A stretch of DNA of 5,028 bases, from NCBI GenBank assembly GCA_025455285.1, contig JALOMU010000178.1, positions 1-5,028 of the forward strand, written 5' to 3'. Below the pieces are notes generated by a model, which was not told the origin of the DNA, made no database searches, and saw only the letters and a program-made list of their open reading frames with translations. Shown piece after piece: positions 1 through 4,210 of this stretch (position 1 is the first letter of the stretch; every line of letters starts with the position of its first letter). Origin of the DNA: Flavihumibacter sp. (lineage in GTDB: Bacteria; Bacteroidota; Bacteroidia; Chitinophagales; Chitinophagaceae). The position numbers were made by a program, and so were the translations under genes.

Positions 1-930
1 CTCTACCGGCTCACTGAGAGCGGCATTCGGATCTTTTTTTACCAGGTTCCAGCGATTGATGATGTCTTTATAGGGAGTTGGTGAAAGAGAAGTCAGGTCA
101 TCTACCTCAGATCCAAAGTAACCAACTCTGGGATCATCACGGCGTGCGCGAAAATCATTTTTTGGAAGTTCCAGGAAGGAATGTTGCATTTTCACTCGCA
201 CATATCGGGCATCGGTAATATCTTTTCCTCCTCCGTTAAACGGCATAGGATTATCGTAAGCAAGTTCCACCAGTACGTCCGTATTATTAGGAAAAGAACG
301 AACCAGTCCATATTTTGATTTGGAAGGATTCAGGTTGCCCAGGTTGAAAACGGCACCAGGAGGTAATCCGGGTGGCATCATGGGTTTAACAGGGTCGAGT
401 TTATCGCCCAGCAGGAGACCGTCTGCTGCGATAAGGTATCCCAGGCTGTCTTCAATAACAACCTTTTCGGCTAAAATAACGGCATCACTAACGTCAACAT
501 TTTCAGCGCGACTAACCGCGTTGTTTTTATCGTAGTAAAAGTTGGTATTCATTTGTTTGAACTCCAGCTTATCAAACGACTTTTCCACCTTAAAAGGGAA
601 GGTAGAACGAATCATATTCTGATGCAGGAATAAGGCTGTTGGTCCGCCCATTGAAAAACTCTGATAGAGATATTCTTTACCTATTTGATCTTTACGGATA
701 TATAGTTGCACAGAACCTGTAACAGTATCCTGGTAAAGTGTAAACAACCCCTCATGCTTTTTGCTTGATTTGGTTTTGTCCTTTACAGTAGGTTTTGCCG
801 GTGGTGCAGGAGGCGCTTTTTTGGCAGTATCAGCTGTGGGAGGAGGAGCATCCTTTTTCCCTTTTTTTTGTGCAAATGATCCTGTTGCCAGCAAAAGTGC
901 GGCAGGGATCAAAAAGGCAATTTTTCTCAT
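1..930 (-). CDS. Secreted zinc-dependent metalloprotease (DUF5117/DUF4953 type), N-terminal part, truncated by window edge
   Basis: The reading frame is open from ATG at 930 to position 1, giving 310 residues with no stop; the C-terminal part lies outside the window. Residues 1-20 form a signal peptide (MRK, a hydrophobic stretch, then SFA before Q21), so the product is exported. Residues 21-59 are a Lys/Pro/Ala-rich low-complexity linker. From about residue 60 (HEGLFTLYQD) the sequence resembles the DUF5117 region, with the characteristic stretch RARRDDPRVGYF at 261-272 and NRWNLVKKDP followed by ALSEP at 292-308, which in this family leads into the DUF4953 peptidase region. The HExxH zinc site expected there is not in view, so catalytic competence cannot be judged. 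Family members are about 800-900 residues long and their substrates are mostly unknown. No Shine-Dalgarno is seen before the ATG. The gene is divergent from the helical-repeat protein gene at 1445. Family recognition is from memory of motifs. Confidence 0.82.
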   Translation of the reverse strand, partial: MRKIAFLIPAALLLATGSFAQKKGKKDAPPPTADTAKKAPPAPPAKPTVKDKTKSSKKHEGLFTLYQDTVTGSVQLYIRKDQIGKEYLYQSFSMGGPTALFLHQNMIRSTFPFKVEKSFDKLEFKQMNTNFYYDKNNAVSRAENVDVSDAVILAEKVVIEDSLGYLIAADGLLLGDKLDPVKPMMPPGLPPGAVFNLGNLNPSKSKYGLVRSFPNNTDVLVELAYDNPMPFNGGGKDITDARYVRVKMQHSFLELPKNDFRARRDDPRVGYFGSEVDDLTSLSPTPYKDIINRWNLVKKDPNAALSEPVE

Positions 931-1004
931 GAATTCTATTTAGAATCTCAATATGCCTCAATAAAACCGGTTGGGAAAAGAATTTTACATAAATCAGAAG
1001 TAGA

Positions 1005-1034
1005 AAGGATAAATGGCAACAGGGAAGGATAAAT
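1005..1034. repeat. Two direct copies of AAGGATAAAT, 20 bp apart
   Basis: AAGGATAAAT occurs exactly at 1005-1014 and again at 1025-1034. The 20-bp spacing puts both copies on about the same face of the helix. They lie 75-104 bp upstream of the metalloprotease ATG (930, minus), where a regulator could bind. Seen directly; the regulatory role is speculation, and two 10-bp AT-rich copies could be chance. Confidence 0.35.
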
Positions 1035-1039
1035 TACCT

Positions 1040-1064
1040 AATTGTTAAAAAATTTTAACCAATT
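1040..1064. repeat. AT-rich inverted repeat
   Basis: The left arm AATTGTTAAAA (1040-1050) pairs with TTTTAAC and AATT (1053-1059 and 1061-1064). The only defect is one unpaired C at 1060, and AA lies at the centre. The stem is almost entirely A/T, so it is weak as RNA and is not a standard terminator. It is more plausible as a protein-binding site or melting-prone DNA between the divergent genes. Function unknown. Confidence 0.4.
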
Positions 1065-1107
1065 TCTTTGTTATGTGATAGGAGACCCCTATTTTCACGT
1101 CGCCATT

Positions 1108-1142
1108 AAAAAAAAGAAGGTCCACTGTAGAAACAGTCGACC
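1108..1142 (-). terminator. Intrinsic-terminator-like hairpin with T8 tract, minus strand
   Basis: Read on the minus strand, GGTCGACTGT (1142-1133), loop TTCT and ACAGTGGACC (1128-1119) form a 9-bp stem with one G-G mismatch. This is followed by TTC and then eight T (1115-1108). That is the layout of a rho-independent terminator. It lies about 180 bp upstream of the minus-strand metalloprotease start, with no recognisable protein gene feeding into it. It may therefore end a small RNA, or act inside a long leader of the metalloprotease mRNA. The hairpin and T tract are seen directly; termination activity is inferred. Confidence 0.42.
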
Positions 1143-1274
1143 TCTAACGATTGCTTGCCATATAAAAAAATCTTCGAGTCTTGCTTTGTTCCTTTTCAGG
1201 ATTCGGGATTACGACCTCTACGATGCTTTGCTTCTAACGATTGCCTGCCATATTTTTTCACCGTTTGCTTCTAA
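1143..1274. repeat. Imperfect 21-bp direct repeat with satellite partial copies
   Basis: The segments 1143-1163 and 1233-1253 match at 20 of 21 positions (core TCTAACGATTGC, then C/T, then TGCCATAT) and are 90 bp apart. A shorter related piece, CGACCTCTA followed by CGATGC, occurs at 1212-1226 and resembles the start of the first copy at 1138-1154 with two single-base deletions. TTTGCTTCTAA also recurs exactly at 1227-1237 and 1264-1274. The first copy directly abuts the terminator-like hairpin. On the minus strand each copy reads ATATGGCA, then A/G, then GCAATCGTTAGA. This could be a degraded interspersed repeat or a duplicated RNA element; its identity is unknown. Confidence 0.6.
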
Positions 1275-1337
1275 TTTGCTTTCCGATGTGAGGCCGGGTC
1301 GTTTTCTGTTTTCCCGTTCGATGATGTAAAAGTAGCC

Positions 1338-1359
1338 CGGGAATTTTCTTCCCGAAAAT
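1338..1359. repeat. Two overlapping, mutually exclusive hairpins
   Basis: CGGGAA (1338-1343) is complementary to TTCCCG (1349-1354) across a 5-nt loop. ATTTTC (1343-1348) is complementary to GAAAAT (1354-1359), again across 5 nt. The two stems share bases, so only one can form at a time. They lie about 35 bp upstream of the promoter box of the gene at 1445. The stems are short and function is not established. Confidence 0.35.
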
Positions 1360-1393
1360 CAAAATTTGAACCGGTTTATTACTCCAAAAAGGA

Positions 1394-1401
1394 TATTTTT
1401 G
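1394..1401 (+). promoter_or_regulatory. Bacteroidota -7 promoter box for the gene at 1445
   Basis: TATTTTTG matches the Bacteroidota -7 consensus TAnnTTTG exactly and predicts a leader of about 35-40 nt before the ATG at 1445. The nearest upstream TTTG (1365-1368) is 25 bp away, which is longer than the usual 19-21 bp, so the -33 element is poor or absent. Confidence 0.5.
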
Positions 1402-1444
1402 CAGTTAAACCCTTATCCAGCAAGGATTTGCAGAAAATAAGTTA

Positions 1445-3007
1445 ATGATGTCCAACCGATCTACCGACTCTCTTTTTCAACTCATAAAATCACTTCACAA
1501 GGCAGAAAAAAGGCATTTTAAGCTTTATATCAAGCGGAGTTCGGCGAAAGAGGACCTTAAAATTGTTGAACTGTTTGATGCACTGGATAAGCTCGCAGAG
1601 TATGATGAACGGATATTGTTGAAAAAACTGCCATCCATCCAGAAACCACAGCTAAATAATATCAAAACCCATTTATACAAGCAGGTACTGGCCAGCTTAC
1701 GGGATCTTAAAAGCACGGACACTCTCGAACTTCAATTGTCTGAACAACTTGATAATGCCAGGATACTCTACAACAAAGGCTTGAAACATCAGTCCCTGAA
1801 AATTCTGGAAAGAGCAAGAGAGATCGCTAAAGCCAATGGAAAATTTAACTACCTGGCGCAGGTGATTTCACTTGAGAAAAAAATTGAAACCCTGCATATT
1901 ACCCGAAGTATCCAGGAAAAGACAGAAAAGTTAACCCAGGAAGCACTGGAGATAAGCGGGCATATAGATCGCGTAACCAGGCTTTCCAACCTGGCTTTGA
2001 GATTATATGGCTGGTACACCAAACATGGTCATGCCCGCAATGAAAAAGATGAAACCGGCATCCGGAAGTTTTTTAAAGAGCAATTGCCGGAGGATGCGTT
2101 TCAGCTGACAGATTTTTACGAACGACTCTATTTGTACCAGAGTTATACCTGGTATGCGTTTATCCGGCAGGATTTCCTGATGTATTACCGTTATGCCCAG
2201 AAATGGGTAGATCTCTTTGATGAAAACGAGGTCATGAAAAAAGTGGAATTAGGACACTACATCAAGGGAATGCACAACCTTTTGAATGCCCATTTTGATC
2301 TTCGCAATTATCAGTTGTTTGAAAAAGTGCTGGAAGAGTTTGAGGCTTTTTCGCATACGCCGATTGCACTCCAGCACGATAATTTCAGGATCCATACCAG
2401 CATCTACATCAATAGTGCAAGGTTAAACTGGCACCTTATGACCGGCACCTTCAAGGAAGGGCTCAAAATGGTAGACAGGGTATTAACTAACCTGGATGAG
2501 TATGCGCTTTATGTAGACCCGCACCGGATTGTTGTTTTTAATTATAAACTGGCGACCTTGTATTTCGGAAGCGGCGATTACAATACCAGTATTGATTTCC
2601 TGCAGAAGATCATCAATGATACATCAGCGGATTTACGGATAGACCTGCAAAGTTATGCACGGTTGATGCATATGCTGGCGCATTATGAACTGGGAAATGA
2701 TGAGATCATTGAGTCACTGATTAAATCCGTATATCGCTTTATGGCGAAAATGAAAAATCTGACGGTGGTGGAAGAAGAGATGTTCCGGTTTATCCGCCAT
2801 TCATTTGGTGTATCTCCAAGAAAAATGAAACCAGAGCTGGAAAAATTCCTGCATAAAATCAAACACCTGGAAAAAGACCGTTTTGAAACCAGGGCTTTTG
2901 CCTATCTGGATATCATTTCATGGGTTGAAAGCAAAGTGTATGAAAAGCCGATGGCGGAAATTATTAACGAAAAATACAGGAAGAGCAGGAAGAGGAAATA
3001 TAGGTGA
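1445..3007 (+). CDS. Helical-repeat (TPR-like) protein of unknown function, Bacteroidota family
   Basis: This is a complete gene of 520 residues that begins with two consecutive ATG codons (1445 and 1448) and ends in TGA. No signal peptide or membrane segment is visible, so it is probably cytoplasmic. It is helix-rich throughout. The N-terminal block (residues 9-90: LFQLIKSLHKAEKRHFKLY, a LFDALDKLAEYDE segment, then LYKQVLASLRDLK) resembles a conserved start I associate with unannotated Bacteroidota proteins. TPR-like helix pairs are visible around residues 103-131 (ILYNKGLKHQSLKILERAREIA) and 362-395 (LATLYFGSGDYNTSIDFLQKI). The last 11 residues (KYRKSRKRKYR) are strongly basic, which could mean contact with nucleic acid or an acidic partner. 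Such superhelical scaffolds usually mediate protein-protein interaction, but no partner or reaction can be assigned. It is transcribed alone: divergent from the metalloprotease gene and convergent with the small membrane protein gene. Confidence 0.9.
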   Translation: MMSNRSTDSLFQLIKSLHKAEKRHFKLYIKRSSAKEDLKIVELFDALDKLAEYDERILLKKLPSIQKPQLNNIKTHLYKQVLASLRDLKSTDTLELQLSEQLDNARILYNKGLKHQSLKILERAREIAKANGKFNYLAQVISLEKKIETLHITRSIQEKTEKLTQEALEISGHIDRVTRLSNLALRLYGWYTKHGHARNEKDETGIRKFFKEQLPEDAFQLTDFYERLYLYQSYTWYAFIRQDFLMYYRYAQKWVDLFDENEVMKKVELGHYIKGMHNLLNAHFDLRNYQLFEKVLEEFEAFSHTPIALQHDNFRIHTSIYINSARLNWHLMTGTFKEGLKMVDRVLTNLDEYALYVDPHRIVVFNYKLATLYFGSGDYNTSIDFLQKIINDTSADLRIDLQSYARLMHMLAHYELGNDEIIESLIKSVYRFMAKMKNLTVVEEEMFRFIRHSFGVSPRKMKPELEKFLHKIKHLEKDRFETRAFAYLDIISWVESKVYEKPMAEIINEKYRKSRKRKYR

Positions 3008-3064
3008 GACGTCAGATGTGAGACGTGAGAAGGGAGACAAAGGAGACGGGAGGCAAAGGAGGCT
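3005..3064. repeat. Degenerate heptanucleotide tandem array (consensus TGAGACG / GGAGACG)
   Basis: Starting at the stop codon of the 520-residue gene, the plus strand reads in 7-bp units: TGAGACG, TCAGATG, TGAGACG, TGAGAAG, GGAGACA, then AA, GGAGACG, GGAGGCA, then AA, GGAGGCT. GTGAGACGT occurs exactly at 3004-3012 and 3018-3026. The array provides the TGA stop and fills the gap between the two convergent genes almost to the TAA of the minus-strand gene (3068-3070). No hairpin followed by a T tract is present, so it is not an ordinary bidirectional terminator. The plus strand is strongly purine-rich. Confidence 0.65.
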
Positions 3065-3067
3065 GGG

Positions 3068-3307
3068 TTAGGATTTGGGGGCGGGTTTGGTTGACCACAT
3101 TTTATAAAAGTACCGGATCATCCAGAGAAAGGACCCGACAGCGAAAATATAACAGATATAGTTACCCGCTTTGGGGGTTTGATCAAAGAAAAACCATCCG
3201 GCATATAACCCAATGGTCATATTGAGTAACATCCAGAGTGCACCAATGGAAACTGTCATCAGTGTTTTATACAGCAGATCCCGGGCATCCTGTTCCATTC
3301 CGCTCAT
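3068..3307 (-). CDS. Small two-helix inner-membrane protein, unknown function
   Basis: This is a complete gene of 79 residues (MSGMEQDARDLL...). It has two hydrophobic segments, about residues 17-41 (MTVSIGALWMLLNMTIGLYAGWFFF) split here as MTVSIGALWMLL and NMTIGLYAGWFFF, and about 49-67 (NYICYIFAVGSFLWMIRYF). A short polar loop (DQTPKAG) joins them, followed by a Lys-rich tail (KMWSTKPAPKS). The basic tail and polar N-terminus suggest a hairpin with both ends in the cytoplasm. An alternative start at Met4 (3298) would remove only three residues. The gene follows the GH25 muramidase on the same strand with a 21-bp gap, so co-transcription is likely. A promoter-like box lies in that gap, so it may also be expressed separately. 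I do not recognise the family; a link to cell-envelope work is suggested only by the neighbour. Confidence 0.75.
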   Translation of the reverse strand: MSGMEQDARDLLYKTLMTVSIGALWMLLNMTIGLYAGWFFFDQTPKAGNYICYIFAVGSFLWMIRYFYKMWSTKPAPKS

Positions 3308-3320
3308 ACTCGAATTTTTT

Positions 3321-3328
3321 CAAAGCTA
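3321..3328 (-). promoter_or_regulatory. Candidate internal promoter (-7 box) before the small membrane protein gene
   Basis: On the minus strand TAGCTTTG fits TAnnTTTG exactly. It begins immediately after the TAG stop of the muramidase gene and ends 13 nt before the ATG at 3307. TTTC lies 20 bp upstream, one mismatch from the -33 TTTG and at the expected spacing. It could give the membrane protein its own transcript. Overlap with a stop codon and coding sequence makes chance occurrence possible. Confidence 0.35.
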
Positions 3329-4096
3329 CTACTCTATTAGCAGGTCGCGAAAATCTGTTGAATCTCCATTAAAGACGTTAAAATCTACTTTCCCGCGGAT
3401 GCCACTGACCCTTCCTGTTTCGCTATACTGCCAGAAGGCCCAGTTCCGCGCGATTCGGGGCCGGTCTTTTTTAAGATAATGTGCCACCCAGAGCGGATAG
3501 CTGTCAAATTCATCTTTTAAGTGCCGGTTATAAAAATCAACATTGGTATAAATGATTGGCTTAACGCCATAGTGCGATTCCAGCCGATCCAGAAAGGCTT
3601 TCACTTCTGACCTCAGCCTGGAATTGCTAACCCCATAGGTTTGTTCAACATCCAGAACAGGAGGTAAATCTCCTTTTTCCAATTCCACCCGACGAATAAA
3701 ATTTTCAGCCTGTTCTGCTCCGCTTTTTGGCGCGATAAAAAAATGATACGCTCCTCTTGGCAATCCGGCTTCTTTGGAATGCTTCCAGTTCCGCCGGAAT
3801 TGCTGATCCATATTACCCAGACCTTCTGTAGCTTTTATGAAGACAAATCCAATTTTCACATCTTCTGCCCGCATCTCCTTTACTGCTTCCCAATTGATGC
3901 GTTGTTGGTATTTTGAAACATCAATTCCGTGAATTTGAAAATTAGTTGGTATTTCAATTCCAAAATCTTCATAGTGTTCAAAATCAGGTTCCGATGTAGC
4001 GAACCACCACCAGGCTAAAAAGCCGACCAGTACCAGGACAAGTACTGCCAGTAAATATTTCGGTCCGGATTCCTGACCTTTTTTCTTTTTTGCCAT
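3329..4096 (-). CDS. Membrane-anchored GH25 family muramidase (lysozyme)
   Basis: The protein has 255 residues from ATG at 4096. It should hydrolyse the beta-1,4 bond between N-acetylmuramic acid and N-acetylglucosamine in peptidoglycan. The N-terminus MAKKKKGQ is basic and is followed by a single hydrophobic helix (residues 14-33, YLLAVLVLVLVGFLAWWWFA), which anchors the enzyme with its catalytic domain in the periplasm. The GH25 landmarks appear in order: HGIDVSKYQ (56-64), FVFIKATEG (84-92), RGAYHFF (114-120), PPVLDVE (145-151) with the catalytic Asp149 and Glu151, PIIYTN (180-185), YPLWVAHY (200-207), FWQYSETG (221-228) and KVDFNVFNGD (236-245). The domain looks complete. A TTG start at 4105 is possible in frame, but that TTG is part of a TAnnTTTG promoter box, so the ATG is preferred. 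The gene is followed after 21 bp by the small membrane protein gene and is divergent from the radical SAM gene. Specific role (growth, remodelling or turnover) is not shown. Confidence 0.93.
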   Translation of the reverse strand: MAKKKKGQESGPKYLLAVLVLVLVGFLAWWWFATSEPDFEHYEDFGIEIPTNFQIHGIDVSKYQQRINWEAVKEMRAEDVKIGFVFIKATEGLGNMDQQFRRNWKHSKEAGLPRGAYHFFIAPKSGAEQAENFIRRVELEKGDLPPVLDVEQTYGVSNSRLRSEVKAFLDRLESHYGVKPIIYTNVDFYNRHLKDEFDSYPLWVAHYLKKDRPRIARNWAFWQYSETGRVSGIRGKVDFNVFNGDSTDFRDLLIE

Positions 4097-4102
4097 CGCG
4101 CG

Positions 4103-4110
4103 CAAAAATA
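4103..4110 (-). promoter_or_regulatory. -7 promoter box of the muramidase gene, near-leaderless
   Basis: On the minus strand TATTTTTG matches TAnnTTTG exactly and ends only 6 bp before the ATG at 4096. Transcription would begin at or next to the start codon, implying a leaderless or nearly leaderless mRNA. The place expected for the -33 TTTG falls inside the 40-bp palindrome and has no match. Confidence 0.45.
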
Positions 4111-4121
4111 GGTAATTCCTT

Positions 4122-4161
4122 CACTCCGCCCCGGCGGATGGCCATCCGCCGGGGCGGAGTG
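4122..4161. repeat. Perfect 40-bp palindrome with nested inverted repeats
   Basis: The 20 bases 4122-4141 are the exact reverse complement of 4142-4161. Each arm is itself nearly self-complementary: TCCGCCCCGGCGGA at 4125-4138 and TCCGCCGGGGCGGA at 4145-4158, each a 6-bp inverted repeat around two central bases. TGGCCA sits at the centre. It is far more GC-rich than its surroundings. It lies between two divergent genes and lacks T tracts on either side, so it is not placed or built as a terminator. It spans the expected -33 positions of both flanking promoter boxes. It could be an operator, a REP-like mobile palindrome or a cruciform-forming element. Confidence 0.9.
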
Positions 4162-4174
4162 TGAGAATGGATTG

Positions 4175-4182
4175 TATCTTTG
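4175..4182 (+). promoter_or_regulatory. -7 promoter box of the radical SAM gene
   Basis: TATCTTTG matches TAnnTTTG exactly. Transcription would start near 4187-4190, giving a leader of about 20-25 nt to the ATG at 4211. This argues against translation from the in-frame ATG at 4187, which is only 4 bp from the box, unless the mRNA is leaderless. The expected -33 position lies in the GC-rich palindrome and has no TTTG. Confidence 0.45.
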
Positions 4183-4210
4183 ACCAATGCCGTTTCATTT
4201 TAGAGATTCG

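Larger units (their letters stand above)
931..1444. other. Divergent intergenic region of about 514 bp with repeats and hairpins
   Basis: No convincing gene is present. The only sizeable open frame (plus, 1042-1329) begins with TTG, lacks a ribosome site and has low-complexity content. Its internally repeated peptide (LTIACHI twice) simply reflects a repeat in the DNA. The region holds a 10-bp direct repeat, an AT-rich inverted repeat, a minus-strand terminator-like hairpin, a 21-bp direct repeat, a pair of overlapping hairpins and a promoter box for the gene at 1445. For the minus-strand metalloprotease gene the best promoter match is only TACTTCTG (995-1002, minus; one mismatch to TAnnTTTG), with no correctly spaced -33 TTTG. 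Confidence 0.7.

Noticed and set aside
320..943. Two open frames on the plus strand opposite the metalloprotease gene
   Set aside because: They are antisense to a clearly protein-like frame with signal peptide and family motifs.
1190..1255. tRNA-like fragment (GGATTCGGGATT on plus, AATCCCGAATCC on minus)
   Set aside because: No acceptor, D or anticodon stem can be drawn around it; the resemblance is limited to a few T-arm-like bases.
1042..1329. Open frame of 95 codons on the plus strand in the intergenic region, with the peptide LTIACHI repeated
   Set aside because: It starts with TTG inside an AT-rich inverted repeat, has no ribosome site or domain, and its repeated peptide is explained by the DNA direct repeat; the region is better read as non-coding.
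3005..3064. CRISPR array
   Set aside because: The units are only 7 bp, directly adjoining and degenerate, with no spacers.
4122..4161. Intrinsic terminator
   Set aside because: It lies between divergent genes, upstream of both starts, and has no T tract on either side.
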